Source: Archegozetes longisetosus (taxonomy: Eukaryota > Arthropoda > Arachnida > Sarcoptiformes > Trhypochthoniidae). From it: DNA of 64,000 nucleotides. The stretch covers positions 9,121,129 through 9,185,128 of the forward strand of contig JAEMBT020000007.1 in assembly GCA_018873245.2 (NCBI GenBank), written 5' to 3'. Positions 51,111-61,911 of this stretch are shown one piece after another (the first letter of the stretch is position 1; each line of letters opens with the position of its first letter). Both the position numbers and the translations under genes were made by a program. The notes under the pieces were generated by a model that saw nothing but the letters and a program-made list of their open reading frames with translations, was not told the DNA's origin and did not search any database.

Positions 51111-54100
51111 ATGTCATACACTGGATTCGCTGGATATCATTGTCACTCAACGCAACTGTCAACTCAGGTAAGCCATTCAGATCTAATTTAGTTTTGATAC
51201 TACTTAATCAAATGCATATGTATGCAGATTGGGGTATAATGCAAATTGAAAGCTAGATTACAACTGAATCTCAGAGCAATGAATGTCACAGCAATCCTAG
51301 CATTCAATTGAGAAGCAAATCATTTGGTTAGCGCTATGCGTCTTATTCAGTCTGATTCAGTCTTATTCAAACAAATTGAATGAGCGAAGCGAATCCCATT
51401 GTGACTATTAACTAGCTTAGAATCATCTATCCGTTCATTCATCATACTTCGCATTGAACAAACAATATAGAGTTTAGGTCAAAGGGGAGCACACAATAGT
51501 CAATTGTTTATCAATGCAAGTTTTCATTCATTTACATATAAGTGCAGATTTTGCGCTCAATTTAAATCAAACATAACGTATTTCAGTAACCAATTTATAA
51601 TATCGCGTCTCTTTAAATTGATTTCTGATTCCGCCGCTTCCCTGTTTGCGCTCTCTTCTCAATGAAATTTAATAGTTAGACCTACAACTTGGCAGATGTC
51701 CGTTTCACCAGTCATTCATACCACTTTGACTGATTCTGCCATTTAAATAACCATAACATTGTGCTAATAATCATATTTGCGAACTTCATCTTTGCTAACT
51801 ATAGCTTTCGCTAATGACAACAAATCCTAACAATCCGGCTGCTGACTCGCCGTGTTGTCCTGCAAGTGGAGCAGACAATAGGTCGAGTACTTCTAATGCA
51901 AGCGGCAATACGAGTATGAATGTCAGTGTTAATGACGATAACCATTTGCAAAGTGCAATGTCAAATGCCACACCATTATCGTCATCGTCCTCATCATCGG
52001 TTTGCACACTGACATCACCCTATGAATCAAGAATTATATCAAGCTATCCAAGACTTGGAGGCTTTTATGGTTCTTCTTATTCGGATCAAAATTCGTTTTA
52101 TCCATCAGGAGCGAATCCATTTTATTCATCATTTGTGAGTTACTTATGCTTTAATGAAATAGTGTTTATAAAGAAATAATTTGGAAATAAAGGGGCATCC
52201 GTACGATTTGAAGGACCCAAATGGTAATGGATGGGGTGGATTGCCACAAACGACATGCTACCCGTACGACCCGACGATTTATAGCCCATATGGAGAGAGA
52301 TATAGTGCAATGGATAGCGCGGCCAGACGCAAAAACGCAACACGTGAAACTACCAACACATTAAAAGCCTGGCTCTATGAACACAGAAAAAATCCCTATC
52401 CCACTAAAGGAGAAAAGATCATGCTGGCTATTATCACCAAAATGACTTTGACCCAGGTTTCAAATATTACCACTAAGTCACTATCCAACTTTTCCATCCA
52501 CTCTCTCTCTCTCTCTCTCTCTCTCTTTGTTAATCTCAATTTTGTCTTATCGCTGTTTTAGGTGTCCACATGGTTTGCAAATGCCAGGCGAAGACTCAAG
52601 AAAGAGAATAAGATGACTTGGGAACCAAGAAATAAGAGTAGCGATGGACACGATTCTGATGATAAGGAGTCGTGTAAAGACGCTGACGACAATTCATCAT
52701 CAAATATTATTGCTGATAACCAATGTATGAACGGTGGGAATAAGTTATCTGTGAAGAAAGAAGCTGATTCTATCAGTGAAAAGTCAACCACAATCACTGA
52801 AATTAATGCGAACAACACTAATTCGGGTGAGTACTATCAATTGAACAGTATATGAAGATAACTACTTCTCTCACGTCTCTATCTAATTCTTACACTACTT
52901 TTGAGAAAAATCTTTAATAAATGTTTCATTTTTGTTCCTCTAACTATCTATTAATGATTTTTCGGTCATGACCAGTGTTTAAAACATTTAGAAAAGAGAT
53001 ATGAGATGAGAAATGATGTAGTTTTAGGTTTGGCGTCAAATGATAATCTATAGAAAAGATCTAATTTGGTTGCAATTATACACTGGAGAGACACCACTAT
53101 AGAAATATTTTAGTCTATTTGTACAACAAGGATGAGAATTGTTTAATTTTTCTCTCAGGTCATTATGTTTTTAGGAATAACATAATTATTGGTTGGGAAT
53201 AACTACTGAAGGGATGTTTTGTAAATGACTTTTGTTTTAATAGATAAGTAGTATCTGTGGTGCGCTATTGTTGAGGAAATAGGCGAGAAGTACTGCTGAG
53301 AGTCTCGTCTCTGATGTGTGTTGATTAGATAGAATTTGAATGATATAAAGCTAAATGCATAAAAGGGAAAAGAAATCAAATTTATAGTGTTAGGGTTTAC
53401 CGAAGCTATTTATCCTAATTAGGAAAACTCGAGCGACTTCACAATACGTCTAACTTTAACACACCAGTGAATAGACATTACGCGCATTGCAAAGAAAACC
53501 ATTACTTTTGTCAGTGCACTCAACGACTATATCAGTCTATAAATGAGCTAAACTAATGTACCGATGCATTAGTAATGCTAAATTCTTAAACAGATTCCAC
53601 CTCATACCACGCTAAAGATAACATTGTCGAAAAAACCCATTCCGGCCATCTTCATAATGGACATGAAACTAAACCTATTCTATCCCATCAAATAAATAAC
53701 AATTCAAGACTACTTTCGAGTCATCATATCAAACATGATTCACCAGCAAATATGTTGGACAATGTGACTAACATTGAGAACATCGGCCAGAGGTAAATCA
53801 GTCACCACTCTATCAATAGTACAGCCAATAAGTCGTATCTTATCTCCACTAAATCGTCTCATTTGGTTTACTATTTCCATTGATTCAGACCCAAGATATG
53901 GTCATTAGCACAAACGGCCACATCTGAGAGCCCACCATATAGTGGCAAAATAGCGTCAGTCACCCCAACAGAATGGGCAGCAACAGCAACATTGCCTCCA
54001 GGCCCGGATGGACTCGTTTCACTATCAGATTATCAGCGCGAATGTCCACAGGGGTCACGTCTTTCAACAAGTAGTTTACGAAAATGTCCGCCGACTTGGC

Positions 54101-54684
54101 CTGAGGAACATTGCGTAACTAACTTAGCTTCGTCTCGATCTTCAGCCATGCAATTATTTACGTCCGACGCTATAGGATCTGCTAATTACTTGAATTCTAA
54201 CTCTGCAAAACCAGCTACTAGTGGACCACCGTTTACAGGAAGCGCACATCACCTTCACTCCCACCATCACCAACATCATCATCCATTCTCTGCATCAATA
54301 CCTCATTTAGTTCATGCAAATCACGATTCGTTCTCGACGGCGTATAACGTGGCCACGAATGGTATGCGACCTATTATTGACTCGCAACCCTGTCATAATT
54401 TGGGGTCAGATATTAATGAAAATCGCCTATCGAACGGGTCAATATCTAAATCAAATACATTCCTTTGCAAAGTGTTTCCCGAATATATATCTTCAGGACC
54501 AGATGCACTTTCACTCAATGATAATAATAGTGAACGGGGAGGCTCGACATTGAGTATCGAAGACTCTTCGATGTCGTCGTCTTCGTCTCCTCACCTCGAA
54601 TCTCATGCAAGTAATAGTGCTCGACATATGAATGGATCGAATTCAGTAGGATTTTCAGCATTCAGGCCTATGTTGAAGAGGTAA
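51111..54684 (+). CDS. Iroquois-class TALE homeodomain transcription factor, complete, six coding exons
   Basis: Exons: 51111-51167, 51805-52134, 52193-52456, 52562-52826, 53594-53792, 53889-54684. All junctions are GT-AG, phases 0,0,0,1,2; the sum is 1911 nt, giving 636 residues plus TAA. The start has A at -3 and the protein begins [10 protein letters not shown], like the MSYPQFGYPY start of Irx proteins, then LMTTN as in the family. Residues about 129-173 hold PYDLKDPNG and YPYDPT. The homeodomain is about 172-235: [10 protein letters not shown], the three-residue TALE loop PYP (197-199), then [13 protein letters not shown] with W221, F222, A223 (position 50) and N224 (position 51). After it come WEPRNK, an Asp/Ser-rich stretch and an IRO-box [10 protein letters not shown] (373-382), then [17 protein letters not shown], a His-rich run (about 492-503) and a Ser run (about 593-605). 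Known for the family: nuclear DNA-binding patterning factor, often a repressor. Whether it is the mirror or the araucan/caupolican orthologue is not resolved, so no symbol is given. The small exon 1 and the splice sites are my own model. Confidence 0.93.
51168..51804 (+). other. Intron 1 of the Iroquois gene
   Basis: The donor is CAG|GTAAGC, a near-perfect consensus, and the acceptor is CTATAG|CTT. The phase is 0. It separates the 19-residue first coding exon from exon 2. The joined protein reads STQ-LSLMTTN, which parallels APQ-FLMTTN in vertebrate Irx proteins and supports both ends. It contains no repeat or element I recognise. Intron-borne enhancers are possible but not visible. Confidence 0.8.
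52135..52192 (+). other. Intron 2 of the Iroquois gene (58 bp minimal intron)
   Basis: The donor is GTGAGT and the acceptor AAATAAAG|GGG, phase 0. Removal joins FYSSF to [11 protein letters not shown]. The acceptor lacks a pyrimidine tract, as is common in very short arthropod introns. If retained, the frame runs 13 codons into a stop, before the homeodomain. Confidence 0.8.
52457..52561 (+). other. Intron 3, interrupting the homeobox before helix 3, with a weak donor and a CT tract
   Basis: The intron falls between Q217 and V218 of the protein (homeodomain position 44/45), phase 0. The donor is CAG|GTTTCA, matching consensus only at GT and in the exonic CAG. The acceptor TGTTTTAG|GTG is normal. 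A (CT)13 tract lies at 52501-52526. The invariant TQVSTWF string fixes both borders, so no other donor can be used for a full homeodomain. Retention would replace helix 3 by about 34 unrelated residues and a stop. Confidence 0.88.
52827..53593 (+). other. Intron 4 of the Iroquois gene (767 bp)
   Basis: The donor is G|GTGAGT and the acceptor AAACAG|AT, phase 1. It is ordinary AT-rich sequence with no repeat family recognised. Read-through would add nine residues (GEYYQLNSI) and a stop, giving a protein with homeodomain but without the IRO-box and C-terminal half. Confidence 0.8.
53793..53888 (+). other. Intron 5 of the Iroquois gene (96 bp)
   Basis: The donor is AG|GTAAAT and the acceptor TTGATTCAG|A, phase 2. 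Splicing rebuilds the Arg codon that opens the IRO-box (R372[10 protein letters not shown]), which confirms the junction. Confidence 0.87.
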
Positions 54685-54970
54685 TAACTAACCTAGCCTA
54701 ACCTAATCTGATCCAATCTAACCTAACTATTTTGACAAAACTATTGAAGTGAAGTCTGAAAAGTGCTGTTTAGGTTTGACTTATTTAGTGGATTAAGTGA
54801 AAATGAATTTTGAATGAACTGATTTCTAAATATTTGGCAAAAGTATAACTTTATTGAATCTTAAATGTGTAACATATATGTTGAGATTGGAGTTAGTTTG
54901 AAATTATTTATGTATTTGTACTTCTATTGTAGAGATCTGTAAATAAAGTGCCATTCAGTTTGAGATATGA
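54685..54970 (+). terminator. 3'UTR and polyadenylation region of the Iroquois gene
   Basis: A canonical AATAAA lies at 54942-54947, about 258 bp after the TAA stop, and cleavage would be expected 10-30 bp further on. The UTR opens with a degenerate run of CCTAA/CCTAG words (54691-54727). This is the first good polyadenylation signal after the stop. Alternative longer 3' ends are possible. Confidence 0.65.
54691..54727. repeat. CCTAA-like repeat at the start of the Iroquois 3'UTR
   Basis: ACCTAGCCTAACCTAATCTG and following ATCTAACCTAACT are degenerate CCTAA words, the other strand of TTAGG. Confidence 0.5.
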
Positions 54971-56245
54971 AGCTATTGTATAGATATGTAAATTATGTTT
55001 TTATTGCAAATCTAATTTATCCAATCGGGTCATACTTAGCCATATGTCAATTATACAAAACTCTATTGTATTGATAAACACTAAACATTTATAAGTATTA
55101 AAATTCAATATTTTGTTTCCCATTTTATCGGATATATTAGTTTATCCCTTATTAACTTTATATTAACTTTGTTCAGTCATTTTTATTCGCAAACTTTATT
55201 TACAGACAAATTGGCCAACTCTTAAACTCCAGATAAGTAGTCATAGATTGCGTTTGAATTTCTTTATGAGAATTGGAGAGTTGTTAGGGATTTATGCGTG
55301 GAGTTAGAGTTAGATAGTATGTAAATATACACATACTTTATCCGATCAACCATCAAATTCAATGCAATATCATGCAAATTAAGTGTTGTTAAGAGAACTG
55401 CCATAAGCTTTGTCTAGCAAAGCAAATCACACAACTTCTGTAGAACAATCTGCTTGCGTTATGACAACAATATTTCACTATTGCAGAACCGAATCAAATC
55501 TAGAGAATCATACCACTTGTTCTGCTTTAGAGCATAAAAACATCATAGTTTGCAGCCTGAGAGTCATCATGAATGCATCATTTCTCAGCTAATATTCTAA
55601 TATTAATCTGATGCCAATCTCCATCAAAAGAGTGTGCCTTTCATTCACAGATGTGCTTTGAAAATGTGCCATATATTCGACTTTTAGGATAACTTCAACT
55701 ATTTTAGACCACTCCTTATATTCTCTATTTTAGTTTTATTTATGAACAACGAGTATGACTATGGAAAATAGTTCACTTCTCTCGATATGCAGGGGTTCCC
55801 ATTCAATACTGAACGATCACAACTAAAAGAAATTCAACTGAACTGAAGAGAAAGAAAACTTATCCATACTATAGTATAGATCGAGTTTTGGTGCAGGTGG
55901 TCATATAGCAGTTCAATTCGCTTTGGACAATACACTCTCTATTGAGAGCTACTTACAAAATAAAGAGAGTAAAGCTGCCCATCTATTCACCAATATCCTA
56001 TTGTGATCACACCATCTCCTAAACTATACCACACATCTCACAACTTGACATCTCAATGACTGACACTTTGGGTGGCATAGCATCCATTTGATGAGAAAAT
56101 ATCTAATCTTTCAAAAAATTTATTCTTTCTTTTTCTAATTTTGTTTCCATTATTCATTCGCTTGTGTATCAGATGTAAGTTTAATTTTAGTTCATTTCGT
56201 ATTTAGTAAGCAATAAGCTATGAATCAGCTCAATGTTGCTCAATG

Positions 56246-56281
56246 TGGCGATGGTGATGCTGATGCTGATGTTGATGCCGC
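56246..56281. repeat. Hexanucleotide GATGCT repeat
   Basis: GATGGT, GATGCT, GATGCT, GATGTT and GATGCC units in a row. Confidence 0.85.
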
Positions 56282-56463
56282 GTGCCATCAAATATATACG
56301 CATGTAATTCATTGTGGTTAGTGAATATTATGTGCAGCCTAGCGTTACTATTATTGTATATTAGCCATAGAAGGCTAACGTTCAAGGATAATGCCTACTG
56401 TTTGGGAACAAACAGTAGGAGATCACAACTTCAATATGGTTGTCGCAACGAATGGCAAATGTT

Positions 56464-56490
56464 AGTGCCAATAGTGCCAATAGTGCCAAC
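56464..56490. repeat. 9-bp triple repeat
   Basis: AGTGCCAAT three times, the last ending AAC. Confidence 0.93.
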
Positions 56491-56610
56491 TTTGCTTTAG
56501 TCCTCATATTTCATTAAATGGGCGTTTGGCAGCTGACGCATCCATTCCTGAGAAAGGGCTTCATAACGTGCGACTTCGATTGCGATCGGGATACTAGTCA
56601 AACTCTCACT

Positions 56611-56611
56611 T

Positions 56612-56643
<32 letters not shown>

Positions 56644-56660
56644 CGCATCTCTCTCCCCAT
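56611..56660. repeat. (CT)n tract
   Basis: Pure CT to about 56643, then CT-rich with C insertions. Confidence 0.95.
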
Positions 56661-57876
56661 CCCTCTCTTGATGAGATTCCCCATGACTTTCTCTCAACTC
56701 TAATAGAGAAACTGCTCTGACTTTCACTTTTGATATGTGACAGTTATTAAAAGGCCATATATCTATAGTCGAACTTAGAGCATATACATCAGAGGCACAC
56801 GTCTGACCGAATTGTATGTAGTCATATGCAGTCGCACAGAGTCATATGCAATAGCCATCAGTGAGAAGTGAAGCTAATTGTTACCACATTTTCTGCCTTC
56901 GGAATAATAACGTAATCATTAATGATGTAGATATAGTAAGTGCAGATATGTATTGTTAGTAGAGTAGGGTTTTTGGATATGAAATGATAGACACCGTTTG
57001 GGTCTACAGTGGTATTACATTTCACATACTCATAATAATAGCGTTAATGCCTTTAGTGGCTATAATACAGTTTCATCATTTAATGCCGAGCTTTATGTGA
57101 CATTTTGATCTGATAAATACAATAAGATTGATCGGCTTTCTATTACATCTAAAGATAATACATACTAAAGCTAGTTATATGCTATTCTGTATTTTGATGT
57201 CAGGTTCTAGTGGTTTCTCTAGAGTAATGCTAATTAATGCTTTCGTGCTCTGCTCTGTTGCCCTGTCAAAGCACACTTTCGTGCAATACTAGAACATACT
57301 ACAGGTATGGAAACGCTATCATATACTTTATGTTCTACCATTCTAATTATGCTTTAATTTGGATAATCAATTATATGCCAAATGCTTTTTTCCGTTTTAA
57401 AACTCTGCTTTTATATTAATTGCCTTTTTTCCAAATTATTCAACATTTCAGTTGGTCATATATGGACGAATCTTAGGGTAAGTTCGGAGATGGTTCACAT
57501 AAGAATATGAATCTGGATCTGAATACTAGTGTATGAGTGTTGATATTAGTCCATAGAAAAAAAGAATAGATAAGTGATAGATGAAATGTAGTTGTATGTC
57601 ATTTTATAGGAAATACAAGACTAGTAATAGAGTAATACTTTGTAGCAATTGCAAGTATGTCGAATGCTATGCATTATTCCGGCTTTTTGTCTGACTAGCA
57701 TTAGGTAAAAACGAGGTGAAGATGTGAGAAACGCGCATTTTGCTTGTTATTCGTCTTTTACTAGTACTTCTACTACTAGCAAATGTTGCAAGTAGTAGAA
57801 ACGACGACATTCAACACATGTCGACAGTTCTCAAAAATTACCTCAACATTGCTAGGGAAAAAACAAGTCAGAATAT

Positions 57877-57878
<2 letters not shown>

Positions 57879-57944
<66 letters not shown>
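57879..57944. repeat. (GA)n microsatellite
   Basis: Thirty-three uninterrupted GA units, the longest pure tract of the window. Confidence 0.98.
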
Positions 57945-57948
<4 letters not shown>

Positions 57949-58844
57949 CTAACCTATAGTGAAAATCCATGTTAAGCCTGAAACCCACGAGAGCAGGGCT
58001 TCGATATGAGACAACATGTCCAAAGGAGAATGAGAACACGAAAAGTACATTAAGGCAACGAACGCATTTCGAAATACTGGGGGAAAAGACTCTTGCAATG
58101 CTTTATATATACACTAGACTAGTAGCGAATTTTCAGAAAGCTATGTGCAATTTGCAGACTACAGAAAACCAGCACAAACTCAAGTGCCGTATTGTAAATG
58201 CTCTTTCGCTTATAGTGATTTTAGGCAACAACTTGTTTACTTACAAAACTCTCAAAAGGCCTTCCAGGCTAATCACTACCAAATAGATTCACTCTTGTCT
58301 TACTATTCAAATACCTAACTCTTACTTTAATCTTACCTATCATAACAGAATACCATCTCTTTCTAACGCCTCCCGACTTCGATTGCTACAAAATCATTGC
58401 CAATCTTTCTGTTGCTCCTGAAATGCTGTCAGATTTTTATTTGTCAACTATTTTAGTGGACAAGATCTGAAAGCTTCTAAACGTATTGGTGACGGACAGA
58501 CAAGCAAATAGAGTGTCCATCAGTTACTTAACTGTGATGTGATTCTCAAATTAGCGTAATATACTTTATAAGGTGAAAGTAAAAGGCTCCGGTGTTTGAA
58601 TCTCTCCCGAATTCTATCTGATCTCCCGGTGGATTTGGGAGCAGTTGGCAATGGTTTAAATGGTTCATAGAATGATTGAGAGATGTGCAACTACTAGAAA
58701 AGGTGCACCAAAGCGAGTATTGTCGCACATATCAATGTAGTTCTACCATTATTGACACGCCATCACTTTAATCTGGTCTGATTTTCTGGAAGTGTTCTCT
58801 TTCGTATGTGTTTAAGGATAAAGTGATGAAGTCAGGTGGGAGAG

Positions 58845-58936
58845 AATGACACTTCCATACAGACTAGAGACTAAATGGCACTTTCATACAGACTGTACAG
58901 ACTAGAGACTAAATGACACTTTCATAGAGACTAAGT
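58845..58936. repeat. 28- to 38-bp tandem repeat, 3 copies
   Basis: Units share AATGRCACTTYCATACAGAC and AGAGACTAAATG. The middle copy carries an extra internal TACAGACTG. Confidence 0.88.
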
Positions 58937-59954
58937 TAGTATAGAGTGCGATATAGTAAAAGAGAAGTCTATTGGAAATATTGAAGTGATGCACTTATCC
59001 AGTGATGTGTAGGCTAACTAATAGGTCACAAATGCCACCTTATAAATGGAGATGCGACCATTGGGAAGTAAAATGCATTTCTCTGCTGTCATTCTAACTC
59101 CAATCAGAGATAAATATATTCGCTAAAAACTTTTTGCGCTTCACCAAACTAGGCTTAAGCCAATCTGTTTTTCTGATGCTATCTTCTCCAATGCTATCCC
59201 AGCCTAAAGGCATAAGTGGATAAAATCTTTGTGCTGACTATTTGGCTTTTTGCAGATACAATAAAATGCTTTAATACTTTTGCACACAAACACTCCATTT
59301 GTCTGGGATTCAGTGATATTGTGAGATGAGTGGCATAAAGTCCTACTTGCAATTGAATGAGCATTAGAGATAGGACTTTATAGAGTTGAGAGGACGATAT
59401 GCGAAATAATGCTTAATCAAAATTTAGTGGTTTCCCTCATTGATTCCCCTTTAATGGATTTGGGCGGAGATTATGGTTTTGAAGCACTCTTCAGTCGCGT
59501 GGCTACAGGCATCCGCTTTATGCTAAAATCAATAGTAGAATAGCATATATTTCTCACCAAAACACATCAAAGGCTAACTTGCCATCAATTTTATTCCCAT
59601 TGATTCATTGGCGTATTGCTATTATTCTTTTAAGTTGTAATCATTTTCGCCAATATGTATCGGGAGTAATCAAATATATTAAGCAACTTATGTTCTGAAA
59701 TAACAGATGAATCATTTTGTTAACACATCCTCAATAATAGACTTCACACATTGATTAAATAAGCGTTAAGATCTCACGATAATCTACGCAAAACTATCTA
59801 TAACCCTCAGTTCTAACTAAATTGCTTTATTGTTTTCTTTTGTCAATCAAACAAAGCTTGTCAAACTTTTCAATACGATTGTAGTACAAACACTACATTA
59901 GAGATCGATTCTGAAAATCTATTTGAACGCAAGTGTACTGAAATGTACTTTTAG

Positions 59955-59974
59955 TACTTTTAGTACTAAAAGTA
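59955..59974. repeat. Perfect 20-bp palindrome
   Basis: TACTTTTAGTACTAAAAGTA is its own reverse complement. A preceding ACTTTTAGT makes a longer repeat cluster. No flanking element is seen. Confidence 0.9.
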
Positions 59975-60659
59975 GTGTATACTAAATTATCAATAGAAAG
60001 TGTTTTCTTTATTTTAGAAAATTAGGTTTTGTTGATCTTATAATTATAAACTATTTGTATAATAGATAAGATGTTTGATTAAAAATTCAGTTCTAAACAG
60101 TTTCCCCATCCAGACTATAAACTACGGAAGAAATATATTTCTCATCTTCTAGAAAGTGTGGGCATATTTGCAATTCTAAATAACAACCAAAAGTATTTTT
60201 GGAAAGCATTATATTATGAAAATATATTCTCTTCTCCTCCCGATAGCTGAATAATCCATAGCGAAATCTCAATTAAACCAATGTGCTCTCCATATGAATG
60301 ATGAGCCATAAAAAGGACAATTCAATAGGAATGGACAATAAATATTACTTTACAGTCAAAGGTAAACTAATACCTTTTGAAACTTTCAATAAGACTATCA
60401 GTTATGGATTCGTTATTTGAAAGTATGATGAATTCTAAGTATTCGTGAGAGTATTGTATTTTTCAAAATATTCATAATGAGTGAGGCAATCGTTAAGCTA
60501 ATGAAAGTTTTTAAACTATTTTGTAAACTTATATCTTATGAGTCTTTTTATGAATCGTCAAACATTTCTGCTCAATTAGTTTTATTTACAGAAAAGGGCA
60601 CTTTTATTCTAGTCATACTTATGAAGATAGAGTGAAAAAACTCTCTATCACTTACTAGG

Positions 60660-60676
60660 GGATCATATTATGATCC
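60660..60676. repeat. Perfect 17-bp palindrome next to a small hairpin
   Basis: GGATCATATTATGATCC is symmetrical about its central T. Just upstream (60626-60649) GATAGAGT and ACTCTCTATC can pair around a GAAAAA loop. Together they resemble two adjacent stem-loops. Confidence 0.8.
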
Positions 60677-61492
60677 TACTTATACGTACTCTTCAGGGAT
60701 CAAATGCCTACTCATTGACAAGTTAACTTTGATAAAACTTCAGTTTAAAAGTTGCCAAGTCAAAAATTTGACTACTTTATATTGCATATTTTACAAATCT
60801 TCATTGCATTGTTTCGTTTTGCAAACAAATTCATTTTTTTATCCATAGTATTCATAATCCAGTTTAGAATGCAACACGTTTGTACTATTTGGCCACAAAT
60901 AAATTATGGCCAAACTTTAAATCAAGACAATTTCTTATTAATATGAATAAAATGAATTACTAGGACTAATACTTGACATTCACTATGACAATGTTTCACT
61001 AACTTATGGGAAGCTGACATTGCTCCCACTTCTAACCATCAAATACTTACATTTTGGCAGTTTATAGCTACAATCGTTTTACAAATCGAAAATCTTTTCA
61101 AATGGATCATAATAAAATTATTTGGAACCAATTTTGCGTAATTAAATGAATTGTCTAGTTGGGTAAATGTACTACAACAATAAATTGACGCGCTGCACGC
61201 TCTAGCACTAATTAGATGAGCGTGTATTCGAAAGTTTGTTTAGTATACTTCCTTTTACTGTCATAATACAATCATTAAAGTATTTATAGCTGCATCTAAA
61301 ACTTCTGAATTCTGCCTGAAGCGTTTAAAGTATCTCAATTGTCAATAGTAACAGTTCTCAATAGTGACAGACACATACTATTAAGTTTTGCAGCATAGCC
61401 TCGGACATTTTTCGTTTACCTTATATAAAAGTATCTCAAATTAAAACTGAAATTATAAATTAATTACAGCTTGGGAATTTTTCTTGACTCTA

Positions 61493-61644
61493 CAGACGAG
61501 ATAATGACAGTGTGTTATAACTTATTAGTAGTAACTGATAAGGATGCGTTTGAAACATGGGTGAAAAAATGTTATCATTTTGAAACTTTAATTCCATACT
61601 CTGGACTTATTCTTATCAGTCATTATTAATAATTATCTCGTCTG
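61493..61644. mobile_element. Short inverted-repeat element (MITE) with CAGACGAGATAAT ends
   Basis: CAGACGAGATAAT at 61493 is repeated exactly in inverse orientation, ending at 61644. TA flanks both sides (61491-61492 and 61645-61646). A second inner block (TATTAGTAGTAACTGATAAG on the left, TATTAATAATGACTGATAAG in the reverse complement of the right) also pairs, with a gap on the left arm. The 152-bp element is non-coding. The perfect outer ends suggest a younger copy than the other three elements. Confidence 0.75.
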
Positions 61645-61880
61645 TAGCTATGAATGCAAAACAAGTCTTGAATCGAGGATTCATTATATCGTAGATTGAA
61701 TTTAAAATAGGTCGAAAAACTCCTTTATTAAAAATTGTCTATATTTATCTGGGTGTTTAACTATAAAATTATTAAATAATTAGCGCGATTTGTAGCTATA
61801 AAATTTCATGTTTTCAGCTCAACCATAATTAATGAATTGGTAGCTGAAGCCTGAAAGGAGGTATAACTTAGTCAAATATA

Positions 61881-61911
61881 CAGTAATATAAGCAGTAATA
61901 TAAGCAGTAGA
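61881..61911. repeat. 13-bp tandem repeat
   Basis: CAGTAATATAAGC twice and CAGTA of a third unit. Confidence 0.9.

Larger units (their letters stand above)
54985..61492. other. Gene-free stretch downstream of the Iroquois gene
   Basis: No second gene is visible within this region. It holds CT/GA tracts at 56.6 and 57.9 kb, small tandem arrays and two palindromes. A frame at 57740 looks like a signal peptide but has no ATG and runs into the GA tract. Confidence 0.65.

Noticed and set aside
51814-52179. Start of the Iroquois protein at the ATG in exon 2
   Set aside because: The upstream exon 51111-51167 has an in-phase strong donor and the family's MSY start, and exon 2 stays open back to an AG acceptor at 51803-51804.
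57740-57952. Signal-peptide-like frame (LLLVLLLLANVAS) on the + strand
   Set aside because: It lacks an ATG and its second half is translated (GA)n. Hydrophobic runs are frequent in CT/TT-rich DNA.
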